Shown: piece after piece, positions 1-12,899 of the stretch | Layout of the letters: each line of letters opens with the position of its first letter | Numbering within the stretch: the stretch's first letter is position 1 | Assembly (NCBI RefSeq): GCF_003597395.2 | Contig: NC_133778.1 | Location: 13,640,512 to 13,704,511 of the forward strand | Length of the DNA stretch: 64,000 nucleotides | DNA from: Chelonoidis abingdonii | Lineage: Eukaryota; Chordata; Testudines; Testudinidae | Direction of reading: 5' to 3' | Notes under the pieces: generated by a model | Database searches by the model: none | Told to the model about the DNA's origin: nothing | What the model saw: only the letters and a program-made list of their open reading frames with translations | Program-made: the position numbers and the translations under genes

Positions 1-1188
1 AGAACACAGGATGGGGAACCCCCTGCGTATCTAATTGTTGAACTTACTAGGATTCTAAGCGGTTGCTCTGTTTTGTTGTTTCTGAGCTCAGGAACCACAG
101 ACCAAAAGTGCCTACTGTGACATCCCAGAAAGAATAATGTGAGCAAATTGTGCCGAAAGATGGTATTGCTGCTCGAGGGGATCTTTACCTCCAGGCCCCA
201 GTTGGCATGTATGCATTGATTTCAATGAATGTGTGCAGTTATCTGTGGCTCACACATGGAAAATATATTTTTAATACAAGAGTCTCCCAAGGGTGTGTTG
301 ATCTTGATGAGTCTGCCAAGCAGCAAGTATAACTTGACCTAGCCTTATAGTCTTCTGGCTCGGTTTTCCAATTTGCTTAGGACCCCTAGCTCTGTGTTTA
401 GAAATGCATTTGATGCTGCTTGGAACTAATTCTCCATTGCAGTGGGGGGAATTCCCTTTACATTGCTCTGGGCTAACAGCTATAAGCAGTAATAATTAAT
501 AGCTCCTAATTGCTTAATCAGAGTAAAGTTTTAGCCCATGTCATATGTGAAGGGGTTGTTTTTTTTCTGGAAGACTAAATTCCCTATTAATATATTGAGT
601 CAGAAATCTTACCTATTGTGTCTGTCTTAGGGGGGAAATGTTAGTATCTTTATTAACCCTCTTTCCTCCTCAAGTCTCTTTCTCTACTCATTACTATGGC
701 CTGAAGACATTTTCCTGTAGCAGCAGAACAGTAACATTACAGTGAGCTTCCTATCAGCCCTGTGCTGTCAATGATAAATATGAATCCACCAGCCTGTGCC
801 AGTTCAATGCTGCCGACATGATTTTTTTTGACTTTTCATTTATTCCCTTATGTCTGGTGGTCAATCACTTTTAAGATCAGTTCTGTCTATTGTGGACATA
901 GCTAGCAATACTTTATAATTTAGGAATTCTGCACAGATTCCTCTGATCCAGTCAACAACACTGACATGCTTAGGGTTATCTCTGTCACAAATTACATACT
1001 CCATTGTTAGCAAGTATTCTGTTTTCCTCAATGCAGGTTGTATTTTATCTCCAGTTTCCTTTTTTTTATTTTTAATACTGTCCCGCTAGCTCTTTCTTTT
1101 CTTGTCTCAATGTGTATATCTCTTGGTTTGTTTTCATTATACATACGTATTTCCCTTGTCAGTCTGTTTTCAGCTGTCTGTGTCTGAA

Positions 1189-1190
<2 letters not shown>

Positions 1191-1222
<32 letters not shown>

Positions 1223-1240
1223 TCTCTCTCTCTCTCTCTC
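1191..1240. repeat. (TG)n(TC)n microsatellite
   Basis: Fifteen TG dinucleotides run directly into ten TC dinucleotides. Confidence 0.97.
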
Positions 1241-1845
1241 TGTGCCTATCTAGAGAGGAAGATTAGTGGATAAATAGAGGAGTAGGAGTGGTAGATTCAA
1301 CTTTTCTGTCTTAAAACTAGTTGCTGGGGGAATATGCTTTTATCCCTCCAGATGTATGGATGGTCTTCAGGTTCTAGAGTGGGGTAAGTGAGCTGCCCAC
1401 AGACAGTCCAGGCAGGGAGACCATAACCCCAGCATGGAGTAGAGCAGTGCTCTTCAGTGGGGTCTCTGCTGGCCCACAGAGCGACGTGGGCAGATCCATA
1501 TAATGGACAGATCAACTATCAACCTACAGGCTGCAGTAGTGATCACAGAAGGGACATGCGGGTGTCTTATACCCTTCTTCTAATTATGGGGAAATATTTA
1601 TCCTTCATAATCCCCACGTACGTCCTCAGTACCAGGAGATTTATTTAGTGTATGCACAAATGATTCCATTCAGGCTTCCTGGGTCTGCTGTGGAAACAAT
1701 GGATTATGCTGCCAACTGCAAGGTCAGGTTCCACCGATCCGACTTGCCTGTTGTCAGTCACCTTATTGAGGGACTTGTTAAAGAAGGGGCTGAGCCTGGT
1801 GACCAAGTTGGGGCTCAGGAGCAGTCCCCTTTAGAAAAACACTTA

Positions 1846-2347
1846 GCCCTGGTCTACACTGGAGGAAGGGTGTTCATCTAAGTTATGCAACTTCAGCTAT
1901 GTGAATAACGTAGCTGAAGTTGTAAAAGCAGCAAAGAATCCTGTGGCTCCTTATAGACTAACAGACGTTTTGTAGCATGAGCTTTCGTGGGTGAATATAT
2001 GCATGCATCTGAGAAAGTGGGTATTCACCCACGAAAGCTCATGCTACAAAACATCTGTTAGTCTATAAGGAGCCACAGGATTCTTTGCTGCTTTTACAGA
2101 TCGAGACTAACACGGCTACCCCTCTGATACGTAGCTGAAGTTGATGTACTTAGACCAACTCACTGCGGAGAGTCGACTGCTGCCACTCCCCTGTTGACTC
2201 CACCAGCTTCTCTCACCATGGTAGAGTACAGCAGTTGACGGGAGAGCACTCGGGGATTGATTTATCGCATCTAGACTAGATGCGATAAATCGATCCCGGC
2301 TGGATCGATCGCTGCCCACCAATCCGGCGAGTAGTGTAGACATACCC
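1846..2347. mobile_element. PIF/Harbinger-like MITE, interrupted
   Basis: Terminal inverted repeats (GCCCTGGTCTACACT at left, AGTGTAGACATACCC at right) are flanked by TTA on both sides, the target duplication typical of PIF/Harbinger. The core of about 280 bp is GC-rich and contains an internal palindrome around the 'atctagactagat' segment. A Penelope-like insertion with its 14-bp duplication splits it. Two further copies of the same family lie at 4917-5209 and 46636-46917. It has no coding capacity. Confidence 0.75.
1923..2129. mobile_element. Penelope-like short repeat, head-to-head copy
   Basis: Two inverted arms ('gcagcaaagaatcctgtggc' and its complement) meet near 2000-2010, and the right side continues into 'gactaacacggctacc'. 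It is flanked by a 14-bp direct repeat, cgtagctgaagttg (1909-1922 and 2130-2143). The inverted or partial-tandem layout and the 12-15 bp target duplications suit Penelope-like pseudo-LTR remnants; that family assignment is inferred. It is inserted inside a Harbinger MITE. Confidence 0.65.
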
Positions 2348-2350
2348 TTA

Positions 2351-2425
2351 GGGACAGATCCTGAACTTCTGCTCTGTTGAAATTGGTGTGATTACGCTAA
2401 TTTACACCAGCTGAGGATCTGTCCC
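2351..2425. mobile_element. Short palindromic MITE
   Basis: 75-bp element with inverted ends GGGACAGATC / GATCTGTCCC, flanked by TTA on both sides (2348-2350 and 2426-2428). The left TTA is shared with the neighbouring Harbinger MITE. Relatives occur at 50027-50110 and about 26161-26233. Confidence 0.6.
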
Positions 2426-3092
2426 TTAAACTTTTATGCCCTGTATTTTTTTGCATAGCGACAGAGAGAAAGCAAGTGATGTGTTTTACAGAAGATGAGC
2501 CTTCTATTTTACCCGAATTTTTGCTCTCACTCTCTGCAGACATGCTTGTTTTTCCCTAGAGAGGAAACCCTGAAAAGTGTGAATCTCTCCATTAGGTAAT
2601 TAACTTTCAAATCAATAGCAGAGATCTGGAGACTAACACAAGGCTGGTAGAAAATGTAAAATGATTTTTACTTAACGAAGGAGTGTGAATGAATAAACGC
2701 ATGACAATAGGAATTGTTAGACAAGGACATGGAAAGCGTTAGAGGCTGATAAAGGCAGAACAATTCATCACAACAATAGTATCTTTAATTCCAGTTAATA
2801 CCATGCAGCAGTGTTTGAATTATATTTTGATTTTGCTATCAACTGTATCTTTTCATACATAAAACTAAGTAATTTTAGCTGCTTATAAAAACAAAGTGCA
2901 GCCCTAGTTAAAAGTAGTATCATGTTTAAACAATGAAAAGAAAGAGATGAGGCATCTTAAGGCAGAATGTATTGGGATCACCCTACAGATCTGGGACATT
3001 ATGACAAGTTATGGTTGTATGGTTCCGAACCTCCTCATTAAAGCTGAGGGAAATAGTCAATTTCTTTGGTCAAATTTTCAATTAAGGTTTAG

Positions 3093-3342
3093 TTCATAAG
3101 TAGTTTATGAAGGGCTAATAAATTATTCATAGATGTTTTAATCCATCGTTAATCGATTATTTTAAGTTGTTACCTAGAGGTCAAAAGATCAAGAGGATAC
3201 TTATAACTATGGCTTATAACTGTGAATAGCACCTGCTACTGAGGTGCTTATAACCATCCATTACACATGCTACTCATATCAGTAACATGCTGATAACATC
3301 CATTAATCATTTATTAACCTTTTATAAACCATTTATAAATGG
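3093..3342. mobile_element. Inverted-repeat element (DNA-transposon-like)
   Basis: Arms of about 45 bp at 3093-3137 and 3297-3342 are imperfect reverse complements (motifs 'tttatgaagggctaataaat' and 'atttattaaccttttataaa'). The interior is AT-rich with no ORF. The class is not recognised; MITE structure is inferred from the arms alone. Confidence 0.5.
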
Positions 3343-3811
3343 AGACTTCATGTAAAGTGAGACCGTTTCTTCTCTGAATTCAACTGCATTCTCTTCTTTC
3401 CCATTTTCTGGGTGAAAGGGGTCTCCTTAAGGCAGCTATGACAGTTAACAAGGAACTGTGGAGGAACACTGCTGATAGCTTGGGACTAGGAGAACATCAG
3501 TTTTCTTCTCTTGTCAGTAACAGCCTTTTGTAGCTTCTTGTCATAATAAAGTCTATCTTGATCCAAAGGAAAGCTCTTCTCAGTTATTGGGCTAGTGCAA
3601 GGTGGAAGTATCCTTAGGATTTCCCAGTCAAGTGAGCTTCTAGTTTCTGTTGGTGGCATTGTCAGTTGGTAGAGCAGAAGGAATAAGCTGGTAATAGATA
3701 TCTCCCACAGGGGTAGCCATACATTGGAAGAGTATGAAGATTTCCTGCCCCAGCCTCCATAATGAAAGACATGTTACATTAATATTGGCCAAAGGGAAAT
3801 GACTCTTAAAA

Positions 3812-3905
3812 TCGTAGAACCATAGGGTCGGAAGTGATCACAAGGGTCGTCTAGTTTAACCACCAGCCAGGATGCAGGATTCGTTGTTTATAAACCATCC
3901 AAGAC
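3812..3905 (-). repeat. CR1-type LINE 3' tail fragment
   Basis: 'atcgtagaaccatagggtcg' and the following sequence is the reverse complement of the usual CR1 3' end. It is a short, diverged fragment. Confidence 0.55.
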
Positions 3906-4916
3906 AAGTAGTCAGTTTTCTTCATGGGATTTGCCAGAACAAAATTACGTTACATGCTCCTCAACGACTCTGGCCTTTCAGCATTTAGATTAAACACAAA
4001 TTAGGTACAATTATACAGTCCTGATTTTTGTCCCCTCACTTCTCTTGTGTTTCAGTGAGTGAAACTTCATTATGTATGCAGAACACCAGTAATATTCTGG
4101 AATAGAAATGGAGCTGACATCATTAGATGTCTCCTTCAGACATTTTCATCACTGGGGCAAGGAAGAGACCACAGATTCAGGCTCCTCTGGAGGCTGCCTT
4201 TTCATGTGACATATAGGAAACAAAAGTAGATTGGGAAACAGATTTTTTTTATTGCCTTTGGTAATGAATGACAATTGAGCAGATGGGTAAGGTAACCACT
4301 TACAAGGTAAATTGCTTGAGAATTTTTTTCTTGGCATCACATATTGATGGCCAGGTTCCAGCTAATTGCTGAGAGTCAACAGTTGATTGCACAAAGAATG
4401 CATGTGATGAATTATCAGATCCAGGCTTTCTCTCCCTCAGATAAGGCTTGATCCTGCAAGGTGCTCACCACTGACACTTGAGGATGCTCCACATCTTGCA
4501 AAATCAATCTCCTAATCTGCAAAGATTAATGGAGAAAATCATAGGAAGGAAGTGTGATTCCTTACCTAACCCACCTTGCTATTAAAAAAATAAAACACTC
4601 CTCCCCAAAACCCCCCATCAAGGATACTTGGCACTCTTTCATGCTTTAACGTTTCTTTATTGAAGTGAGCCTGCAAGGAGTCTTCCAGAGATTCCATCTA
4701 CTTCTCGAAGGTTTTTGGTTTTTTATAAACATAGTGAGTACAATGAAAGGAATTGCCTACTTTATTTCCCAAATCTCTGATCAGAAAAACAGTTCTTCAT
4801 TGGCGGCTCACTGTGAACTTTCTAAAATATACTCATGTCCCTTTCTGAAATTCATTGTAGTGTGATACATAGAACTACAGAAGAACAAAAGACTACGCAG
4901 ACGTCTCTGTTTCTGA

Positions 4917-5209
4917 GGCCTGGTCTACAGTGGGAGGGGGATCAATCTAAGTTAGCAACTTCAACTACATAAATAACATAGCTGAAGTCTACGTACTTAT
5001 ATCTACTTACCGTGGTGTCTTCACTGTGCTAAGTCGACAGTTAACGCGCCCCCGTTGACTCCTCCTATGCTTCTCGCTCCAGTGGAGTACTGGAGTCAAC
5101 AGGAGAGTCCTCAGTGGTTGATTTATTGCATCTAGACTAGACGCGATAAATCGACTCCTTGCTGGATCGATGGCTTCCCGTCGATCCAGCGCATAACGTA
5201 GACATGCCC
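4917..5209. mobile_element. PIF/Harbinger-like MITE
   Basis: Diverged second copy of the 1846-2347 family (GGCCTGGTCTACAG at left, CGTAGACATGCCC at right), 293 bp, without the nested insertion. The flanking triplets tga/tca no longer match as a target duplication. Confidence 0.65.
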
Positions 5210-7993
5210 TCAGTGAATCAGCAGACTTCTCTGCAGGAAGGTCTATATTTTTGGATCTGGGGATGAATTTCAAACAGCTGACATTTGGATCGATTCTTGC
5301 AAATCCTTGCTCGTATGGATACCTCTTACTCTCATGAGCCCTCTAGTGGGACAACTGTTGTGAGAGAGAGTTCCAGAAATCAGATCCTTAGAGGACAATG
5401 TTCTTCCCTGAGTTACACTTGTGCAAACAAACCCACTGTAGTCTTTGTAGCTGCATGGTGATAACTGAGGGCAGAATTTAGACCAGTACTTGTTCATGTT
5501 GAGAGAGGTCCAAGGTTCTTAACACTAACAACTGAAGAGCAAAATGGACAAGCCACTTTTTTTATTCCCCATGTATTTGATATCTGACCTTCGAAAGGAT
5601 TTGTGATAATTTAATTCAAAGATGTGCTATCTATATGCTCAGCTTCTCATTTTGCCTGTGTAACTGAGAGAAGAGAAAACAATGATGCAGACACTTTGAG
5701 CTCCCAATGAGAGAAAAGAGAGCTGGCAGCCTCCCCCCCTGCTCTCCTGTTAAATATATCTCTATTTAAATGCAAATTATCGTCTGACACTGCCAAACAA
5801 ACTCATGTAATAGGAAGCAGACAGTCTAGTTAAAGTTCTTTAAAAACGACTTCTGAACATGCTGAATCACATTTATTTCTAGGATGGAAGGAGCTGGGTG
5901 AATGAATTTTTGGTTGCATACCAAGGATCATGTTGGTGCCAAGGAATTTGAGATGCAAAGACTTTTATTCATATGTGGAGCTTTTAAAGATCTCAGCATA
6001 CACAGAAGTGTAGGAGGACTCGTTGGCTAGGGGTCACCTGTCATGAAACCTGAAGCTACTGTTATCTCACCACAGATGTCACTATGGCAATGAAAAATCC
6101 AGTGGGTACAGTAAATATAGGATGATGATAGAAATCAGAAAAGGAGGGGAGAAATGAAATCTCATTCTGCTTCTGGGATATACAATTAACAAATGGTCTG
6201 TATGTATTCTAAGAGTTCAATAGATATAGTCACAAGACTTCCATTAGCTTTCTCCCTAACCATCTTCTCTAAACTCAATGTGACATTAGGTACAACCTTA
6301 AGCATAATCTGCACTGCCTTGGGAATAACTCTGGGAGGCGCTGTGCCACAGAGATACATCTGTGAGTTGGCTTTCCTCACCGGCTTCCCACTCATTCCTA
6401 TACCAGCAGCAAACTGCAACTCTCCCTGCATCGGCTCAGATGCATTGGTTAACAAGTGTGGATGTTGTATGTGGAATGAAGACTTTGCCCTCCTGTTCTG
6501 TGGGAGTGGGAATAAGTAGGTTTACAATATCCGCTGTGTTTGATATGCAGGATACAATATCCAAGGGGCATAAGGCAGGTTCTTAATACTCCTTACTCAG
6601 TTGGATGGGCCTATGGACCTATTCACCATTGAGCCCTGACTGAGACTCTCTTCTGTTAAAAGTTTCCCACGTTTGCTGTTCGCCTCAGCCTTGTTCTAAT
6701 TTCCAGTGTTATAAATCAATTTAGATTTATTAGCTTTCTGCACAGGGCTCCAGTAGCCTTTTAATAATAATTATCTTTATTACTGTATAAAGTTGCATTA
6801 TTCATGCCAGATGGAGTCCCCATCCTGTCAGCCAGAATGAGTTTGCATTAGGTAGTTATAATGTGTTTGTGATCTAAATAAACAGATGGCAGAAACTGAC
6901 AGGAAATTATATGCTGATGATGTCAGCAACAATGCTTTCCAGGCATAATTTGCTTTAAATGAACTTCAGTCCAACAAAGAACTGTTACTTTCAACAAGGT
7001 AGTTAGCACACGCCATGTGATTATTGTACAGTATAATCAATTGTGCCATCAACACTGTATACATGTCAGAGTGGTGAAAGTGGGTTTCAAGAACATAATC
7101 CTTAAGACCTTCTGATTTTATGTGAATAAAATACCATATCTTCCCCCAAGCTCTGTTAGCCAAGTAAATAACATTTTTTCTTTGTGGCTAGAACTTCAGG
7201 GTTCAGAGTGTTAGCACAGGAATGTGGTCCTATTTGATCTGTCAACATTCTCAAAGTTTGTGTGTACAGAAGAGTATTGCAAGTTAGTGCTATTAACACC
7301 TTCATGGAAAGGCTCCCATTCACTTCAGTGGCTTCTGGATCAAGCTCTAAGTGGACGCTTGCTTGATAGATTTTCTGAGCAATATTTTTATGAAGAATGA
7401 AAGAGTCCTCAAAAATGAGGATAGGTTGCTTTCGGGGAGTAAAAAAACTCAACCTATTTAGCTAATAAAACTGTCCATATCTTTTAACAATGATTTGGCC
7501 ATGTTTCTTTATTAGTCACATGGTTGCTTGCCTTTTGCCCCAGAAGTTTGTTTGTTCGTTCATTTGTATTGACTTTTATTTCTGTTATGGGGTTCAGATG
7601 TTTTTGTGTACAATTTGTAGCAGCGGCATCCACCAGTAACGCAAGGCTGGGTGGATCCAGCATAGACCATTGTGTTCACTGCTTGGGATAGTTAACGATG
7701 AAAATATACTTAGATGTTCCCAGACTGGTTTTTTTCTCTGTACAGCAGCATCTGTTCTCAAGATCCACAAATTCAATTTATGTATTTAAGAAAAGATAGT
7801 AGAGTTAGGAAATTAAAGTGCCAATGTCATGTGCCTCAGCCTCATCTATGTTTCACACATAGGGGTGGCTACTTAACCTGACTCTGTTTTGCCAATCCCT
7901 CAACCCTGATAAGGCCTATAAATCCTCATATCACAACAGTAGTGCATCCCTTGAGGAATCAGTAGAGGCCCAAGACTGAAGCTGAGTTTCTAA

Positions 7994-8209
<216 letters not shown>

Positions 8210-8769
8210 TAAGTGTCTCTTTGTGCTTTCCCATCTAGCATTCTTTTCCCCTTCTCTTCTCTGCTTCCCAACGTAGGGTGTTGCTCTGAGGAGTATTAAC
8301 TGTGACTTCAGAATCCATTGGAGCAAACACAATAACAAGAATGCAAAACTATGGACTTGATCCTGAAATCCTTAGTGAGGACCCTATCCTTCAGGAAGCT
8401 GAATTGGCTCTAATGTCCTATTAATTTCAATGGGAATATGAGGATATTTGTCCCCTTGCAGGATTATGCTCTTGATAAGTATCTCAGGATGTGGTCCATT
8501 GTATGTAGGTCCTACTTAGATAGCCAGTAATGGAGATCGCTTAGAAGAAGTTCTTTCCGATTAACTGGTAGATTGTTTAGAATGTCTATCTGTCATCGTG
8601 TGTCTGGAAGATGTCACAATGGTGATGAGTGAATTTGTTCATATAAAATAATAACCATCTGGACAGAGAGTCTTTTCTTACAGTATTTCCAAACTGACTA
8701 GACAGATATCATGGAACAAGGAGCCAGGCAGCCCCAACATCAGCAAAATATAAAAGGAGAAACAACTAA

Positions 8770-9625
8770 GAGTGAACACCAGCAGTGTCCAGGGGCAACA
8801 GAGTCTTCCTAATAGTTGGGGATGCCATGAGGCCCTGCTCCCTCCACGACCCCACCCCTGCCCCTCTTTCCCCCCGAGGCCAAGCCAGAAGCCAGAGCTA
8901 GGCTGGGGAGACAGGGCCCCTCCACCTGCCTGTGGTGCGGGGCTGAAGAGCAGCCCTCAGTCCATGTCCCTGACCTCAGGGCAGGTGGAGGGTCCGCCAC
9001 TACACACAGATGCCTGCATGGCTCATAGCATGGCCCGACTGTGGTTCTTCAGCCCCACAGGCACCTCCCTCATGCCAGACCAGAAACCGGAGCCGGGTCC
9101 GGATAACAGCCACGTAGGCAGTTGTGGGGAGCCGCAGACTCTGAGCAGGCGGACATGGACACGAGCCAAGGGCTGCTCTCATGCCCCCTCCACCCTGAGC
9201 AGGTACAGGGTCTGCAGCTCCCCACAGCTGCCTGGGCTCCTCGTAGGGTTGCCAACTGTGACTGAAGCTATTCCAGGAGATAAATTTCCCCCAACATGAT
9301 GTACTATCATTTTCTTAAGATATCCTATTAAAATCTCCTGGATTCCTTTCAGTGGTCACCAGGAGATCGATGCTGACTCCAGGAGACTCCAGGCCAGTCC
9401 TGGAGGGTTGGCAACCGTAGCTCCTTTGGTCACTCTTATCTGGGTCAGGTTCCAGCTTCCAGCCTGGCGGGGGAGGGGACTTCAGGGAGGAAAAGGAAGG
9501 GCGAGGGGGCAGGTCTGTGCCAAAAAGTGGACGGGCCAGGCCCATCCACATTCAAAAATGGGAAGGCCATGGCCCTGTAGCCCCGCCGGCAGTGGCTATT
9601 TAAGACCTAGCAGGTGCAAAAAATG
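8770..9625. repeat. GC-rich unclassified block, probably repetitive
   Basis: A sharply GC-rich island in an AT-rich intron, split by a small MITE at 9246-9416. It opens long spurious frames on both strands (up to 175 codons, + strand) rich in Pro, Ser and Gly with no recognisable domain. It looks like an old retroposon or LTR piece, but I cannot name the family. Confidence 0.3.
9246..9416. mobile_element. Short MITE with GGGTTGCCAAC ends
   Basis: 171-bp element bounded by GGGTTGCCAAC at left and GTTGGCAACC at right, with the triplet gta on both flanks (9243-9245 and 9417-9419). Internal 'tccaggagactccaggccag' wording is typical of a MITE common in reptile genomes. Confidence 0.6.
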
Positions 9626-10109
9626 ATAACCAATTGTTTCTTTCCACACTCCCCACAAGGAATATCTTTGTTTGGATGTGTGGCTAAATCCTTAAATGTT
9701 TATATTTTATTTAAATATTTATTTTTACTTTGCATTTAAAATTGTATGTGCTCATTGGGTTCCCTCTTCCTGGGAAGTCAACTTTTTCCATACATTTCCA
9801 CAAGTAAGCCTGTCTTCTATGGTTCCATTTGTGCACTGGGTCCAAAGGCAGTAGATACGAGCAAAGGACTTGCAAGAATAACCTACCAATACACACATTC
9901 ACATGATACCTGAATCTATCATCAACAGTCCAATAGCATCCACCTCTGTTTAACTGGATTCATTAGAAGTATCACCGCTACTTGTACACATTTAGGACTA
10001 CCTTCATGCAAGAGGTTATAAGAAATTGGAAAATGCTAATTGTTTTACAGGAGAATTTTACAAGGGGAACAAAACTAGCGTTCCAAGATTATTCTAACAT
10101 TGTCTATAG

Positions 10110-10417
10110 CAGGGGTCAGCAACCTTTCAGAACTGATGTGCTGAGTCTTCATTTATTGTCTCTGATTTAGGTTTCGCATGCCAGAAATACATTTTAACAT
10201 TTTTAGAAGATCTTTCTATAAGTCTATAATATATAACTAAACTATTGTTGTATGTAAAGTAAATAAGGTTTTTAAAATGTTTAAGAAACTTCATTTAAAA
10301 TTAAATTAAAATGCAGAGCCCCCTGGACTGGCAGCCAGGACCTGGGCAGTGCGAGTGCCACTGAAAATCAGCCCGCGTGCCGCCTTCGGCACATGTGCCA
10401 TAGGTTGCCTTCCCCTC
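10110..10417. mobile_element. hAT-type MITE
   Basis: 308-bp element beginning CAGGGGTCAGCAACC and ending with the inverted equivalent GGTTGCCTTCCCCT. The CAGGGG end is typical of hAT elements. The 8-bp flanks gtctatag (10102-10109) and atctacaa (10418-10425) agree at 5 of 8 positions, a decayed 8-bp target duplication. No ORF of note. Confidence 0.7.
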
Positions 10418-11270
10418 ATCTACAATGAAGAAAGGGCCCAAATAACTACTGTCCCATGCACTCTGCACTCCACAATACTGCACCAAGATTTGATGTCACT
10501 CAGAAACATCTGGATCCAGATGTTTGTGGGTCTCAGCTGATTTCTAACTCCACCGACTTCAGGTTCCTAGAGTTTTCTTTTCTGTCTGTGTCCACTGCAC
10601 TGAGAAGAATCATATTGACTACCATCAACCATAAGGATTCACCTGTCACATTGCCACACACACAAGGCATGCATGCAGTAGCTGATATCTCCATACTAGT
10701 TACTCGCTTCTGGTTCAGAAATGCCTTGTTGACCCGACTGCCATGGTTCATAATGGTGAAGGCTTTCTAATCACTCTGCCAAAGTTAACATCTTTCCCAC
10801 AAATGCACAAGCAAAGTCTTCCACTTCAGATGGAATTTGACCTATGTAAATAAATGTTTTTTGGCCTGGCCAGTTTATGGGAATAATGAATAATGCACCA
10901 TGTACAATGGTATTCGAAAGAGCTTGATCTTTGGTCTGCCCTGTAGATCAAGCTGGAACTCCTCTTTCATTTTCTGACAGCCTTTTTGATTGCAACTGAA
11001 GAAGTTAGTGTTGAAAAAAGAATTTAAATCAATGTTTCCCACTCAACCACCTGGTGAAAAAGTGGACCTTAGCTGGTCAGGCACTGTTATACATACAAGC
11101 AAGTTCCTTTCTCCGTCCTACATAGGACTGTTTCTCTGTCAAATGTATTAGTACCCTAATAGCCTGGATAAAAATCCAGTTTTGAGGGGACTTATCTTTT
11201 GAATGTTTGGTTGTTCACACATCACTAACCCCAAAACAGATTACAATAATTTTACTGTAGCTACAGCCTT

Positions 11271-11380
11271 GGGTCCTGATCCCTGCAAGAAATGCTCTAA
11301 CTCTGCATAGTGTGGGGTCCTATTAATTTCAATAGGACTTGATGTGACTGCAGAAGTTCGTATTGCAGGATGCCAGCCCT
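11271..11380. repeat. Short palindromic 'gatcctgcaa' element
   Basis: Inverted ends 'gggtcctgatccctgcaa' and 'ttgcaggatgccagccct' enclose 'cctattaatttcaataggac'. Related short palindromes occur near 4438-4510, 8357-8470, 44112-44178, 57744-57830 and 60515-60586. Confidence 0.45.
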
Positions 11381-12899
11381 AGAACTCAACTACTAAGCAG
11401 AACTGCTTTGAGATAAGTAAATTGATTTGGTGGATTAATGTAGTAATGCCAGGAAGAGAGAAATTTATCTGCAATGTTGCTCTGAAGTTGGAAGCTTAGC
11501 AGAGCTATACAGTAGGTTTACTATTTGGAGAGACAACCATCTTTCTCTTTACAAGAACTGAGCAAACATATCTGAACACTAGGGACAGGCCAAGGCATAA
11601 AAGTGGCTACCAAAATAATAAACGATGAAAAAGGGAAAGTTATCTAGGCTCCAGAAAGATCTAATTTGAAATAGCAAGCGTAGACCCTTTTATCTTTAAG
11701 CACAGTATCAGGATAGCTCTCTGCAGTGTCTGATTACCAGGGACTGCAGTTATTTTATCTTTCACACTTCTCTATCCCCTATGACCTAATGTGATCATTG
11801 GTAAGCATTTGTTTTCTAAGGAAAATATTGTTGCATATTAAACTGGCGATGGGGACTTTTAAAAAATCTTTTATGCATTTTACACTAATATGGGCATTTT
11901 TTGCTTGGCTTTTGTTTAGTCATAGAAATATGCATGTAGGCACCCAAATTAAAAACCAGAAAACAACTAACACCACACTGTTATTACTTGGATCTCTGCT
12001 TAAAAAAAACACTTGAATTTTCAGTCTGATAGATGTTATTTTTGGATGCCACTCATCCCATTCCCAGTTTGTCTCACACATATTTTATGTACCCTAAGCT
12101 AGTATATTTGAGAATACCCATCTTTCAGATGTATGCAGGAAGACGCTTCAAAAAGCATAACATCTTCAAACCTAAATATTTTGTTCCTGGAAACAGAACT
12201 CAAGGAGGGCATATCTGCATTTTAATAATTTCATTTTTTTTTATTGAGTAGCTAAAGCAAAAACTCTAATGAGCCCCCCTCCCAAGTTAAGATTTAGATT
12301 ATTTTCCAGAAAAAAGGGATAAAACAAAAAGATCTTAATCCTTGTCTTTCATTTCAAATTACACCAGGGGAAAAAGCAACACGATAGTTTTGTTCTTGAA
12401 TGAATATCATCCACCTAGTCTACTTCTTGTCTTCCAGCTGTTTATATCTCTCTATCTTTAAGTGTCTGGTACACCACCTGTATCTATATAAATGTAACAT
12501 GTCTATTTACATGTTTAAGAGGACAATTAATAGGAAATTACAGATAAACTGTTGTCATTAATAGGTAAAAAAGGGATAATTTCCAGATGCTGTATTGTGC
12601 AATTAATTAATTTTCTTAACACTGAAAATGTTAGTAGATATTAGCAGCAACAAACATTTTCAAAAGTAGCTATGGATTCTGGGTGGTTCAGTTTCAGGGG
12701 AGCCAATTTAGCATGGCAAGTCTGATTTTCAATAAGCACTGAGCCCCCATCAAACTAAAAAAACCCCAAACCCTTTATAATCACTACTCACTTTTGAAAG
12801 CCTTTCCTTATTTTTATTGTCCTATCTACTCTTGATGTCTATGTTGAATTCTTCCCACGTGAAAGGAAATTGGAACTGCTGTAAACTTAATATAGTATT

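Noticed and set aside
1897..2143. Inverted repeat as an attachment site or replication origin
   Set aside because: Explained by a head-to-head transposon copy with a 14-bp target duplication inside a MITE; such sites have no meaning in this nuclear context.
8772..9299. 175-codon + strand open frame
   Set aside because: Lies in a GC-rich repeat-like block, is low in complexity (Pro/Ser/Gly), overlaps open frames on the other strand and the edge of a MITE, and has no domain.
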